From assembly GCF_023015765.1 (NCBI RefSeq), contig NZ_JALKAL010000002.1:1-64000 (forward strand): 64,000 nt of DNA. Direction: 5' to 3'. Below, in pieces: positions 1 to 8,588 of the stretch. Numbering within the stretch: the stretch's first letter is position 1; every line of letters begins with the position of its first letter. This stretch comes from Ornithinimicrobium sp. F0845 (GTDB lineage: Bacteria; Actinomycetota; Actinomycetes; Actinomycetales; Dermatophilaceae). The notes under the pieces are model-generated. The model was not told the origin of the DNA and made no database searches. It worked only from the letters and a program-made list of their open reading frames with translations. The position numbers and the translations under genes were made by a program.

Positions 1-414
1 GCCGGGAAGGTTCCCGGCGGTGGGCGGACCGGCACCGGGCAGCACCTGTCGGCCGGGACCATCCGCCGGCTGGCCTGCGACGCGCAGATCATCCCGATCG
101 TCCTCGGCGGGCCCTCCGAGGCCCTGGACGTGGGCGCCACCCGGCGATTGTTCACCCCCGCGCAACGCAAGGCCGTCCTGCTACGAGACAAGGGATGCTC
201 CTTCCCAGGGTGCTCCGCTCCCGCGGGGTGGACCGACATCCACCACGTCATCCACTGGATCTTCGGCGGCGCGACAGACCTGTCCAACGCCGCCGCACTC
301 TGCCGGAGACACCACGTCATCGTCCACCGCTACGGCTACACCGCCACCGTCACCCCCACCCAGGTGATCTGGCACGCACCCACCGACCCCACCACACCCC
401 TGGACGACACCTAA
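1..414 (+). CDS. HNH endonuclease, DUF222/13E12-repeat family (3' part)
   Basis: This is the C-terminal 137 codons of a gene that runs off the left edge of the window. The frame is open from base 1 and ends at TAA 412-414. It carries the HNH core of the DUF222/13E12-REP family: a Cys pair in GCSFPGC, the His pair in DIHHVIHW, then a second metal-site segment LCRRHHVIVH. Members are common and multicopy in Micrococcales and are thought to be homing-type or defence nucleases, but their biology is poorly known. All visible catalytic residues are present, so there is no sign that this end is degenerate. The missing N-terminal half would hold DUF222. Confidence 0.88.
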   Translation, partial: AGKVPGGGRTGTGQHLSAGTIRRLACDAQIIPIVLGGPSEALDVGATRRLFTPAQRKAVLLRDKGCSFPGCSAPAGWTDIHHVIHWIFGGATDLSNAAALCRRHHVIVHRYGYTATVTPTQVIWHAPTDPTTPLDDT

Positions 415-640
415 CCACCACGCCCCCGACCCCGCCACCACCACACGGCAGCGGGGTCACAGGCACGTGCGGGTCTATGGCTCCTGACTCCCGGCCGGGT
501 GGGGCGTTCAGCGCAGGTGGTCGACAGCATTCAGCGTCATGACCTGCCGGTTGTGGACGAAGTCGTCCTCACGCAGGTGGGTGATGCCACCGCTGGTGGA
601 GCGCCTCTTCAGTCCGGGCTGGTATCCCCTCCTCAGCCCG

Positions 641-3364
641 TCACTCCAGGATGGTGTCGGGCGGGCACTGCGGTCCGTCGAGGTGACGATCCCCCTCGAG
701 CGGCAGCAAGGCGGACGCTCGTGCCCTCCCGAGATTCCACTCGAGCCAGTCGGTGTCCCGCTCCTCCTCGGTCACCGGCACGAGCACACACCCGGCAAGG
801 CCGTCGACGATCGCGGGAGTCGCATCGGGACCCAGTGACGCCAGATAGTCCAGGTCGATCTTGCCGGTCTCGTAGTAGCGCTCGATGTTGCGCTGTGCCA
901 CCCAGCCCTCGGGGTTCGCGATGCCGAGCACGAGCAGGAAGACCGCGCCGGAGGCCAGGGCCGCCCGTGGCAGCCACGTGCCGGAGAGCCGGATGCCCGC
1001 GACCATCACCAGCACGACGAGCAGGCCGAGCCAGAGCTCGAAGGCGTCGACGAGCACCCGGAGGACGGTGTAGCCGTAGGCCTCCTGATAGAGGGACATC
1101 CGGTAGAGCGCCGAGCCGACCACGACGAGCGTCAGCAGACAGAGCGTGCCCAGCAGGAGCCGCAGCACCCGCCGCTGACCAGGGGCCTCGCGCGGCGCCT
1201 TACGTACGGCGACGGCGATGGTCACGAGGGTGAGCAGGGTCGCGACGACCAGCTGGCCGAAGCCCTGGTGGACGTACTCGGCATACGTCAGGCCGGTGGT
1301 CTGCTGCAGGTACTCGTGTCCGCCCCACATCGCCGTCGCCTGGGCGATCAGGAATGCGGCGAAGACCGCGATGACCACCCCGACCGGCACCTGCCATTCC
1401 CATGCGCGGGCGACCGGCCGCGCCTGCCCGAGCGAGACCATCTCGACGCGCGGGGGGTTGAGTGCCAGGTAGCACGCCGCCAGCACGATGCCACCGACCA
1501 CGAACCAGGTGAAAGCGCGCAGGACCAGGGTGTCGGCGATCCGGATGTCGGGCAGTATGTCGCTCACCCAGGTCCCGAAGAGCGCGTCACCCGAGGCGAA
1601 GAGCCCGACGAAGACGACGAGCAGCACCAGCGAGAGGGCCGTGGTCCTGAGCACCGGCCACAGCACGGTGTGGCGGCTCGTCGCGGTGAGCGTGCGCCCG
1701 AGGAGCGGCAGGCCGCGCAGTCCGCTCAGCACCCAAGACGCGCCGCCGGCGATCATGGCCAGCGGACGACGGGCGTCGGTGAGCGCCGTGGCGACCAGCA
1801 CACCGGCCGCCATCACCGCCAGCACGGCCACCCATTCGGCGGCGCGCAGCACGACCAGTGCGCCGAGGCAGAAGCACAGCACGGCGCAGACGATCGTCCA
1901 CGTCCGCGAGCGGTGGACCGACAGCCGGAGGACCAGTGCACCAGCGGCCACGAGCACGAGGAAAGTCCCGAGGCCGAACATGCGGTCGGGCAGGATCAGC
2001 GCCCCGAGCAGGCCGATGGCGAGTGAGCCGAACAGCGCAGCGGGAGCCGTGCGCAGGGTGGCCCTCTCCGGCCAGAAGCTCCCGAACATCGAGGCGATCA
2101 CCGACGTCGTCGACGCGTCCACCGTGGTGGTGGTCGACCCGGGTTGCGTCGTTAAACGAGACTCGGTGGCAGCCACGTCACGCGTGGACGGCGGTGGGGT
2201 GGCGGTGGACACGGAGGCCTCCTGAGGAGTGGTGTGGATGGTCGTGTGCGGCTGGGGGTCCGTCGGCAGGACGACCCGGATGCGGGCGCCAACCGAACCC
2301 TCCGGGCCACGGATCTCACGCTCAGCGGTCGGGACAGCGGTGATCGTGCCGCCGTGGAGCTCGCACACCCAGCGGGCGATGGCCAGGCCGAGTCCGGTGC
2401 CACCGCCGGTGGAGTCACCCGTGCCGAACCGGGCGAACAGCGACTCGGCGCGGTCCGGCGGGATGCCCGGACCCTGGTCGGCCACCTCCAGGGACCACCT
2501 ACCCTCATCGAGCAGGGCGGCAGCGTGCACCCTGATGACTCCGTCGACCGGGCTGTGGCGGGAGGCGTTGTCGAGCAGGTTGGCCACTACCTGGTGCAGG
2601 CGCGCCTCGTCGGCCCGGACCTCCAGCTCCGGTGGCACCACCGAGATCTCGTAGCGGACCGGACGTCCACCGACCTCGGACTCCTCAACGGCGCGGCGCA
2701 GGAGGTCGGCCACGGTGACCTCCTCCAGCTGGAGGGGCACCGCTCCCCCGTCGACCCGGCTGACATCCAGCAGGTCCTCGACCAGACCGCTGAGGCGCTC
2801 GGACTGGGTGAGCGCGGCCTGCAGGGTCGCGTCGTCCGGGGTCACGACCCCGTCGACGAGGTTCTCGAGCAGGGCGCGCTGGCCGGCCAGCGGCGTGCGC
2901 AGCTCGTGCGAGACGGTCGCCACGAGCTGGCGCCGCTGCTGGTCGGCAGTGGCGAGGTCCTGCGCCATGGTGTTGAAGGCGCGACCCAGCTGGCCGACCT
3001 CGTCGGCCGACGTGGCGGTGACGCGGGCGCGGTAGTCGCCGCGCGCCATACTGCCGGCGGCGGTGGTCATCTCGCGCAGCGGGGCGGTCATGCCACGAGC
3101 CAGCCACTGGGTGACGCCCAGCGCTGCGGCGACGGTGACCGGCAGGGTCAGCCACGCGGGCACCCCGGACCTGTTTCCCACCTGGAGCACAAGGGCAGCA
3201 GCGAGGATGCTCAGGGCGACCAGCAGCCCGATCTTGACCTTGATGGAGCCCACCGGGTCGAGCGGGCGATCCGCCGCGAGTGAGTTGCGGTCAGTAGACG
3301 GCAAAGTGCTGTCTGTCGCGAGGGAGTTGCGGTCCGGCCGCGGGACCTGATCAGCGTCTGCCAT
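641..3364 (-). CDS. Sensor histidine kinase fused to a DUF4153/DUF4173 membrane domain
   Basis: A 907-residue fusion. The N-terminus has two membrane segments (about 43-61 and 71-88) and then a HAMP region. HisKA follows with phospho-acceptor His153 in VSHELRTP, then a HATPase domain with N-box ([10 protein letters not shown]) and G-boxes ([19 protein letters not shown]) to about residue 375. A Thr/Pro-rich linker leads to about 440 residues with ten or more hydrophobic helices resembling DUF4153/DUF4173, ending in a soluble tail. The gene starts 3 nt after the response regulator, so the two form a two-component operon. The linker is in frame with no internal start required, which argues for a true fusion. 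The function of the membrane domain is unknown. The N-terminus repeats the motif DRNSLA twice. Confidence 0.9.
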   Translation of the reverse strand: MADADQVPRPDRNSLATDSTLPSTDRNSLAADRPLDPVGSIKVKIGLLVALSILAAALVLQVGNRSGVPAWLTLPVTVAAALGVTQWLARGMTAPLREMTTAAGSMARGDYRARVTATSADEVGQLGRAFNTMAQDLATADQQRRQLVATVSHELRTPLAGQRALLENLVDGVVTPDDATLQAALTQSERLSGLVEDLLDVSRVDGGAVPLQLEEVTVADLLRRAVEESEVGGRPVRYEISVVPPELEVRADEARLHQVVANLLDNASRHSPVDGVIRVHAAALLDEGRWSLEVADQGPGIPPDRAESLFARFGTGDSTGGGTGLGLAIARWVCELHGGTITAVPTAEREIRGPEGSVGARIRVVLPTDPQPHTTIHTTPQEASVSTATPPPSTRDVAATESRLTTQPGSTTTTVDASTTSVIASMFGSFWPERATLRTAPAALFGSLAIGLLGALILPDRMFGLGTFLVLVAAGALVLRLSVHRSRTWTIVCAVLCFCLGALVVLRAAEWVAVLAVMAAGVLVATALTDARRPLAMIAGGASWVLSGLRGLPLLGRTLTATSRHTVLWPVLRTTALSLVLLVVFVGLFASGDALFGTWVSDILPDIRIADTLVLRAFTWFVVGGIVLAACYLALNPPRVEMVSLGQARPVARAWEWQVPVGVVIAVFAAFLIAQATAMWGGHEYLQQTTGLTYAEYVHQGFGQLVVATLLTLVTIAVAVRKAPREAPGQRRVLRLLLGTLCLLTLVVVGSALYRMSLYQEAYGYTVLRVLVDAFELWLGLLVVLVMVAGIRLSGTWLPRAALASGAVFLLVLGIANPEGWVAQRNIERYYETGKIDLDYLASLGPDATPAIVDGLAGCVLVPVTEEERDTDWLEWNLGRARASALLPLEGDRHLDGPQCPPDTILE

Positions 3365-3367
3365 CCC

Positions 3368-4087
3368 TCATGCCTCCAGCGCGTAGCCGACGCCATGCAC
3401 CGTGCGGACCCGCTCGGCACCGATCTTGGCGCGCAGCGACTTGACGTGGCTGTCCAGGGTGCGGGTGCCGCGGGCGTCGGCCCAGCCCCACACCCCAGAC
3501 ATGAGGTCCTCACGCGTCTGCACGGCGCCGGGCTCGACGGCGAGCGCCGCCAGCAGGTCGAACTCCAGCGGCGTCAGGTGCACCTCGTCGGCGCCGATCC
3601 GCACCCGACGCGCACCGCGGTCCAGGTGCAGGTCGCCGACCGTCAACAGCGCCTCCGGAGTGTTCGCGAGCTCGGCGGCTCGCTCCACCCGGCGCAGCAG
3701 TGCCTGCACGCGGGCCACCACCTCACGCATCCGGAACGGCTTGGTGACGTAGTCGTCCGCGCCGACCCCCAGGCCGACCAGGACGTCGGTCTCCTCGACC
3801 CGCGCGGTCAGCATCATGACCGGGACTGGCCGCTCCGCCTGGATCCGGCGGCAGACCTCCAGCCCGTCATAGCCGGGGAGCATGACGTCGAGCAGCACCA
3901 GGTCCGGGCGGTGCTCGGTGAAGGCCGCGACAGCCCCGGGCCCATCGAAGGCACGGACGACCGCGAAGCCCTCGGCCACCAGGCGGTCCGAGAGCGCCTG
4001 GTTGATCGTCGGGTCGTCCTCGACGACGAGCAACGTGTGCTTCGAAGCGGGAGGGTCGAGCCGCTCCCGCGCGGACGTGTCGGTCAT
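3368..4087 (-). CDS. OmpR/PhoB-family response regulator
   Basis: A 239-residue regulator. The receiver domain (about 18-130) has the acidic pair in VVEDD, phospho-acceptor Asp in LLLDVMLPGYDG and Lys in VTKPF. It is followed by a winged-helix Trans_reg_C domain with the motif LTPLEFDLLAAL. The ATG at 4087 was chosen because the receiver begins shortly after it, and because a TAGGCT -10 element lies 7 nt upstream, so the mRNA is probably leaderless. An in-frame extension to 4264 has no domain content. It is the first gene of the operon with the kinase at 641-3364 and presumably receives phosphate from it. The target genes are unknown. Confidence 0.93.
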   Translation of the reverse strand: MTDTSARERLDPPASKHTLLVVEDDPTINQALSDRLVAEGFAVVRAFDGPGAVAAFTEHRPDLVLLDVMLPGYDGLEVCRRIQAERPVPVMMLTARVEETDVLVGLGVGADDYVTKPFRMREVVARVQALLRRVERAAELANTPEALLTVGDLHLDRGARRVRIGADEVHLTPLEFDLLAALAVEPGAVQTREDLMSGVWGWADARGTRTLDSHVKSLRAKIGAERVRTVHGVGYALEA

Positions 4088-4094
4088 GGGATCG

Positions 4095-4100
4095 AGCCTA
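4095..4100 (-). promoter_or_regulatory. -10 box of the response regulator (leaderless type)
   Basis: TAGGCT on the minus strand ends 7 nt before the ATG at 4087. With this spacing transcription would start at or next to the A of the start codon. No Shine-Dalgarno sequence is visible. Confidence 0.5.
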
Positions 4101-4182
4101 GGATCTGGGACCTGTCGCCAGGGGGTGCGACCTGTGAGGGACTTGTGAAGATTCCACCGGGCCACCTCATCCGGGCAGGGCG

Positions 4183-5415
4183 TCAGCCGCCGTCGGTGAC
4201 GGTGCCCTCTGCCCGCGCCACGGCCTCGCGCTGCGCCTGGTTGAGATCCTGCGACTGCAGCCACCCGTCGGGCAGCGCCACGACGCGCGAGGACCCGGCC
4301 CGGCCCCGCTGGCCCTCGGCGGCGTCACCGGGCCACGGCATACTGCCGTCGAGCCCACCGATCAGGTCGTCCAGCGCAGCCAGGGAGTCGACCAGGGCCA
4401 GCTTGTTGCGGAAGGCGCCCCCGACCGGGAAGCCCTTGAAGTACCAGGCGATGTGCTTGCGGATGTCGCGGCAGCCCTTGCCCTCGTCCTGGTGGAAGTC
4501 GACGAGATACTCAGCGTGCCGGCGCAGGGTGGCACCGACCTCGCCGAGGGTCGGGGTGATCCGCAGGTCGGATCCCGCGAAGGCTGCTGCCAGGTCGGCG
4601 AACAGCCACGGTCGCCCGAGGCACCCGCGACCGACGACGACACCGTCGCAGCCGGTCTCCTCGACCATCCGGAGAGCGTCCTCCGCCGACCAGATGTCGC
4701 CATTGCCCAGCACCGGGACGGAGGTGACCGTGCGCTTGAGCTCGGCGATCCGGGACCAGTCGGCCTGGCCGGAGTAGGCCTGGCTCGCGGTGCGGGCGTG
4801 CAGCGCGACGGCCGCGGCACCCTCGCCCTCGGCGATCCTCCCGGCCTCGAGATAGGTGATGTGGTCCGCGTCGATCCCGACCCGCATCTTCACGGTGACG
4901 GGCACGTCATACGGCGCGGCGGCGCGCACCGCGGCGGAGACGACCCCACGGAACAGCTCGGTCTTCCACGGCAGGGCCGCACCGCCGCCCTTGCGCGTGA
5001 CCTTGGGGACCGGGCAGCCGAAGTTGAGGTCGATGTGGTCGGTGCGGTCCTCGGAGACCAGCATGTCGACGGCGCGGCCGACGGTGGCCGGATCCACGCC
5101 GTAGAGCTGGATGGAGCGCGGCGCCTCCTCCGGGTCGTGCTCGATGAGCTTCATCGAGACCGGGGTCCGCTCCACGAGGGCCCGGGAGGTGATCATCTCG
5201 CTGACGTAGAGGGAGGTCGCCCCGCTGGCCGGCTGGCCCGCGGCGCCTGCCTCGCGGCAGAGCCGACGGAACGCCCGGTTGGTGATCCCGGCCATCGGCG
5301 CCAGGACCACCGGCGAGTCGATGGTGTGGCGCCCGATCTGCAGGGGCGGCAGCACGCGCCGCCCCGGCTCGGGGGCAGCGGTCTCGGGCAGCGTCGTGGT
5401 CGAGGTGGCACTCAT
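4183..5415 (-). CDS. dusB: tRNA-dihydrouridine synthase (DusB-like)
   Basis: This 410-residue flavoenzyme would reduce uridines in the D-loop of tRNA using FMN and NADPH. The TIM-barrel signature is clear: APMAGITNRAFR near the N-terminus, DLNFGCPVPKVTRKGGGAAL with the catalytic Cys, VKMRVG, LHARTASQAYSG, and the phosphate-binding VPVLGNGDIW and GVVVGRGCLGRPW. The ATG at 5415 is preferred over an in-frame one at 5490 because the extension is not conserved in character. The C-terminal 50 residues are a charged tail beyond the Dus domain. The gene is transcribed away from the downstream two-component operon's start and appears monocistronic. Confidence 0.93.
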   Translation of the reverse strand: MSATSTTTLPETAAPEPGRRVLPPLQIGRHTIDSPVVLAPMAGITNRAFRRLCREAGAAGQPASGATSLYVSEMITSRALVERTPVSMKLIEHDPEEAPRSIQLYGVDPATVGRAVDMLVSEDRTDHIDLNFGCPVPKVTRKGGGAALPWKTELFRGVVSAAVRAAAPYDVPVTVKMRVGIDADHITYLEAGRIAEGEGAAAVALHARTASQAYSGQADWSRIAELKRTVTSVPVLGNGDIWSAEDALRMVEETGCDGVVVGRGCLGRPWLFADLAAAFAGSDLRITPTLGEVGATLRRHAEYLVDFHQDEGKGCRDIRKHIAWYFKGFPVGGAFRNKLALVDSLAALDDLIGGLDGSMPWPGDAAEGQRGRAGSSRVVALPDGWLQSQDLNQAQREAVARAEGTVTDGG

Positions 5416-5467
5416 GTCGGCACTGATTCTCCCACCGATGCCGTGGCTGACCTGAATCCGCGCGGCA

Positions 5468-5498
5468 ACGCCCCGGCGCCGGGAGGGCACCGGGGCGT
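5468..5498 (-). terminator. Hairpin terminator of the PfpI-family gene
   Basis: A perfect 9-bp GC stem (ACGCCCCGG with CCGGGGCGT) and a 13-nt loop lie 15 nt past the stop codon of the PfpI-family gene. There is no T tract, as is usual for actinobacterial terminators. Confidence 0.6.
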
Positions 5499-5513
5499 CT
5501 CGCGTGGGTCGGG

Positions 5514-6062
5514 TCAGGCGGTCTGGCGCTCGTGCCGGCCCTCGCCGATCTCCTCAACCAGCTTGGCGTTGAAAGCCGGCAGATCGTCCGGGGTCCGGCT
5601 GCTGACCAGGCCCTGGTCGACCACGACCTCCTCGTCCACCCACTCGGCACCGGCGTTGCGCAGGTCCGTCTTCAGACTGGGGTATGACGTGAGCGTGCGT
5701 CCGCGGACCACGTCCGCGTCGGTGAGGATCCAGCCGCCGTGGCAGATCACACCGACCGGCTTGCCGGCCTCGAAGAACGCCCTCGTGAAGGCGACCGCAT
5801 CGTCGTCCATCCGCAGCTTGTCGCCGTTGACGACTCCGCCCGGAAGCATGAGGGCGTCGAACTGGCCAGCGTCGGCGTCCGCCACCTGCTGGTCGACGCT
5901 CGCCTCGTGTCCCTTCTTGCCGGTCAACGCGCCGGACTCGGGCGACACCAGGACGGCCTCGGCGCCCGCCTGCGTCACCGCGTCCCACGGCGAGGTCAAC
6001 TCACTGTCCTCGAAGCCGTTCGTGAGCAGGAACGCGACCTTCTTGCCGTCGAGCGCAGCCAT
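5514..6062 (-). CDS. DJ-1/PfpI family protein (type 1 glutamine amidotransferase-like)
   Basis: A 182-residue single-domain protein. It starts KKVAFLLTNGFEDSEL, which carries the conserved acidic residue of the family, and has the nucleophile-elbow Cys in VGVICHGGWIL followed by His. This is the Glu-Cys-His arrangement of the PfpI/YhbO group, whose members act as protein or nucleotide deglycases or stress proteins; their protease label is doubtful. The start ATG at 6062 has a good Shine-Dalgarno (AAGGAGAG). It is followed by its own terminator and is divergent from the toxin-antitoxin pair, so it is probably monocistronic. The exact substrate cannot be told from sequence. Confidence 0.9.
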   Translation of the reverse strand: MAALDGKKVAFLLTNGFEDSELTSPWDAVTQAGAEAVLVSPESGALTGKKGHEASVDQQVADADAGQFDALMLPGGVVNGDKLRMDDDAVAFTRAFFEAGKPVGVICHGGWILTDADVVRGRTLTSYPSLKTDLRNAGAEWVDEEVVVDQGLVSSRTPDDLPAFNAKLVEEIGEGRHERQTA

Positions 6063-6229
6063 GATCTCTCCTTCTGGTTCGGGGTTGCTGGGTCACCTCC
6101 CACCATAGGTCGGATGTGCCGGACGAGCACTCCCAATGCCAACGTCTCGTCGCGCGGAGGGTGGACCGAACGGGGGCGGCGGCCAAGTCTTTCGCGATAG
6201 CGTCACCCAGACTGTCACCCACGTCGGGT

Positions 6230-6235
6230 TACACT
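6230..6235 (+). promoter_or_regulatory. -10 box of the antitoxin-toxin operon
   Basis: TACACT lies 7 nt before the ATG at 6243, so the antitoxin transcript is predicted to be leaderless. Antitoxins of this type usually repress their own promoter, but I see no clear palindrome here. Confidence 0.45.
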
Positions 6236-6242
6236 GGACGGC

Positions 6243-6482
6243 ATGTCGACCCAGGTCTCTCTTCGACTCAACGACGAGCTCGTCGCGCGTATCGACGAGC
6301 TCGTCCGGTCAGGCGCTGCCCGCAGCCGGGCCGAGATCGTCGAGTCCGCGCTCGAGCGAGAGCTCCGCCGCCGTCTCTATGAACGTGATGCCGAGATCTA
6401 TCGCACCAGCGACTCCGATCCCGACCTGGATGCGCTCAACGCATGGATGCAGACCCGTCGCAGCTTCCCCGGCCTCGGCTGA
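6243..6482 (+). CDS. Ribbon-helix-helix antitoxin, MazE-type
   Basis: A 79-residue protein. The first 45 residues fit a ribbon-helix-helix fold: a short beta strand (QVSLRLNDELVARIDELV) followed by RSRAEIVESALERELRRRL. The acidic C-terminal tail is typical of the toxin-binding part of MazE-like antitoxins. The stop codon overlaps the start of the MazF-like gene (TGATG), which implies translational coupling and balanced synthesis. By family precedent the pair is autoregulated. Gene size, order and overlap all support a type II toxin-antitoxin pair. Confidence 0.85.
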   Translation: MSTQVSLRLNDELVARIDELVRSGAARSRAEIVESALERELRRRLYERDAEIYRTSDSDPDLDALNAWMQTRRSFPGLG

Positions 6483-6784
6483 TGCGACCGATCCACGCGG
6501 TGCGACTCGACAAGGTCCGGCCAGCGCTCGTCCTCACCCGGGCCGAGGTGCGTCAGGCGCGGACGTCAGTCACCATCGCCGCGATCACCTCCGCGCGCCG
6601 GGGCCTCTCGGTCGAGCTCCCTGTCGGCCCTGCCAACGGTCTGGACCACGAGTCCGTCGTCAACCTCGACACGATCTACACGATTTCGGTCGACGATCTC
6701 GGCCCACAGATCGGCTCCCTACGCGAGGATCAGGAGCCCGCACTGGCCGCTGCCGTCTTCCATGCCTTCGGTCTGGAATGGTGA
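6482..6784 (+). CDS. MazF/PemK-family toxin (endoribonuclease)
   Basis: A 100-residue MazF-type toxin. It begins MRPIHAVRLDKVRPALVLTR, the short actinobacterial form of the MazF N-terminus with the Lys-x-Arg-Pro core, and continues with VTIAAITS, the polar catalytic strand, and GLDHESVVNLDTIYT, where the conserved Asn-x-Asp is found. The start ATG at 6482 overlaps the antitoxin stop. Members cleave single-stranded RNA at short motifs; the sequence specificity is not predictable. It is convergent with the NUDIX fusion gene at 33 nt, leaving no room for a long terminator. Confidence 0.87.
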   Translation: MRPIHAVRLDKVRPALVLTRAEVRQARTSVTIAAITSARRGLSVELPVGPANGLDHESVVNLDTIYTISVDDLGPQIGSLREDQEPALAAAVFHAFGLEW

Positions 6785-6817
6785 CCCTGCACCCCCAGCC
6801 CCGTCGGCAGAGCCGTC

Positions 6818-7885
6818 CTACGTCCGCACCCTCACGTCGGCGCGCTCGGGCGTCCGGTCGGCCCCGAACAGCACACGCTCCTGGGCGGCCCACCGGTCCC
6901 AGTGCGGGGCGAAGGTTTCCCCGTCGCGCTCGATGCCCCGCTGGTGACGCACCTGCTCGTCGGCGTCGACCCAGACCCGCAGCGCGGCATACTCCCCCGC
7001 GCGCCCCACGCTGCTGCCGCACCCCTCGAGCACCAGCAGGTCGGTCGCCGGGAGCGTGGCGGTCCTCCCCCAGTCCCCGCGGGACCAGTCCCAGACCCGG
7101 TATGTCGTGTGCTCGCCTCGGCTCAGCGGCTCCAGCACCTGGTCGGTCACCAGGTCGACCGCGGCGGCGAGGCCGTCCCACCCGGGGCAGAAGTCGTCCA
7201 TGTGCAGGACCGGGCAGCTCAGGTCGTGCGCGACGGCCTCGGCGAGCGTCGTCTTCCCCGACCCGCTGGGTCCGTCGATGGCGACGACCGTCGTGGAGCC
7301 CCCGGTGCTCGCGCTCCGAGCGGCGGCCACGATGCGGCCGACCGCGTCCTCGTCCACCGGGGCGTCGTCGACGACCGGGCCCTCCCGGTGCCGGTCCTGC
7401 AGGTCGAGGGCGACCCCGACCAGGCTCGCGCAGGGCAGGGTCGCCAGGTCGGCGAGGGGCACCCAGCGGACATCGTCGGTCGAACCGTCCGTCTCGGGAC
7501 GCAGGTCACCGTCCGCGACCTCGGCGGAGTAGACCAGCTGCACCAGCATCATCGGCCGGTCCGTGTCCCTGGCCCGGTCTGGCGTCGCGATCATCGTCGT
7601 GCCGGTGCCGAGAAACCCGGTAAGACGCACGGCGTACCCGCTCTCCTCCGCCACCTCGCGGACCGCAGCCTGCTCGCACGTCTCGTGCGGTTCAAGTCCC
7701 CCGCCGGGGAGCATCCAGCACGGCCGGATGTGCCGCCCGTCGGCGCGGGTGTAGCCACCCCAGTGCACCAGCAGGACGTGTTCGTCCCGCTCGATCCACG
7801 CATAGCAGCCGACCCTCGTGTCGAAGTCCACCGACCAACCGTAGGTGAGAGCGAGCGACTGTGTCAGGCGACCCCCGCGTGCCAC
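6818..7885 (-). CDS. NUDIX hydrolase fused to a P-loop kinase
   Basis: A 355-residue two-domain protein. Residues about 20-165 form a NUDIX domain with a complete box (GGGLEPHETCEQAAVREVAEESGY fits Gx5Ex7REUxEExGU). Residues about 190-350 form a uridine-kinase/(d)NMP-kinase-like P-loop domain: Walker A GPSGSGKTT, an Asp pair in LHMDDFCPGW, and a VLEGCGSSV strand. NUDIX domains hydrolyse nucleoside-diphosphate-linked substrates; the kinase domain might phosphorylate a nucleoside or small alcohol. Because both are in one chain they may act in series on a nucleotide-related metabolite, but that is inference. An internal GTG about 18 codons in is a possible alternative start. Confidence 0.85.
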   Translation of the reverse strand: MARGGRLTQSLALTYGWSVDFDTRVGCYAWIERDEHVLLVHWGGYTRADGRHIRPCWMLPGGGLEPHETCEQAAVREVAEESGYAVRLTGFLGTGTTMIATPDRARDTDRPMMLVQLVYSAEVADGDLRPETDGSTDDVRWVPLADLATLPCASLVGVALDLQDRHREGPVVDDAPVDEDAVGRIVAAARSASTGGSTTVVAIDGPSGSGKTTLAEAVAHDLSCPVLHMDDFCPGWDGLAAAVDLVTDQVLEPLSRGEHTTYRVWDWSRGDWGRTATLPATDLLVLEGCGSSVGRAGEYAALRVWVDADEQVRHQRGIERDGETFAPHWDRWAAQERVLFGADRTPERADVRVRT

Positions 7886-7919
7886 AACACGGTCGTGCGA
7901 CCCCTGCCTGCGAGCTCGG

Positions 7920-8588
7920 TCAGCGCAACTGGTTGCCCAGGAGCTGCTCGAAGGGCGTCAGGGAGTCCTCCGAGATGCGGTCGACCTTGCCCACCTCGTC
8001 GACCGCGGGGGCGGTGAAGCCGGGGACCGACCCGGAGGTCGACACCAGCAGTGCACCCAACTCGCTAGCCGCCCGGGCGATGCGGCGATCCAGGCCGTCC
8101 TCGCCGTCGCGGCCGCCGTTGGAACCGAAGTCCTCGGTCGCCGCGAAGACGCCGGTGGGCACCACGACGGCGCGCAAGTAGGTGAACAGCGGCCGCAGGG
8201 CGTGGTCCAGCACCAGCGAGTGGCGCGGGGTGCCCGCGGTCGCCGCGATCAATACCGGCTTGCCGGTCAGCACATCCGGGTCAAGCAGGTCGATGAAGGA
8301 CTTGAACAGACCGGAGTAGGAAGTAGTGAAGACCGGGGTGACCGCGACCACGGCGTCGGCGGACGAGACGGCGCTGAGCGCCTGCCGCAGGGCCGACGGT
8401 GGCATGCCGGAGACCAGATGGTCGGCGATCTCCCGGGCCAGGCCGCGCAGCTCGACGACCTCCACCTCGAGACTCTCGCCCCGGGCGGTGACCTCTCGCT
8501 GCACGGCACCGCTGATGCGGTCGGCGAGGATGCGGGTGGAGGACGGCACACTCAGTCCGGCCGAGATGACGACGAGCTTGCGAGCCAT
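7920..8588 (-). CDS. NADPH-dependent FMN reductase (CE1759 family)
   Basis: A 222-residue flavodoxin-like oxidoreductase. It begins RKLVVISAGLSVPSSTRILAD, which supplies the FMN phosphate-binding Ser/Thr cluster, and contains VVAVTPVFTTSYSGLFKSFID, the flavin ring-binding loop of the family. The ATG at 8586-8588 overlaps the stop of the upstream monooxygenase (ATGA), so the pair is co-translated. It most likely supplies reduced flavin to that monooxygenase. The overall layout matches the CE1758/CE1759 pair of corynebacteria, an assignment I make from memory. Confidence 0.9.
   Translation of the reverse strand: MARKLVVISAGLSVPSSTRILADRISGAVQREVTARGESLEVEVVELRGLAREIADHLVSGMPPSALRQALSAVSSADAVVAVTPVFTTSYSGLFKSFIDLLDPDVLTGKPVLIAATAGTPRHSLVLDHALRPLFTYLRAVVVPTGVFAATEDFGSNGGRDGEDGLDRRIARAASELGALLVSTSGSVPGFTAPAVDEVGKVDRISEDSLTPFEQLLGNQLR

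Noticed and set aside
1-414. HNH/DUF222 fragment as the edge of a defence island
   Set aside because: Such genes are scattered in many copies in this group, and the next genes are ordinary two-component and tRNA-modification genes.
2234-3283. Plus-strand open frames across the histidine kinase gene
   Set aside because: They lack ribosome sites and domain content and mirror the codon structure of the kinase, whose motifs are unmistakable.
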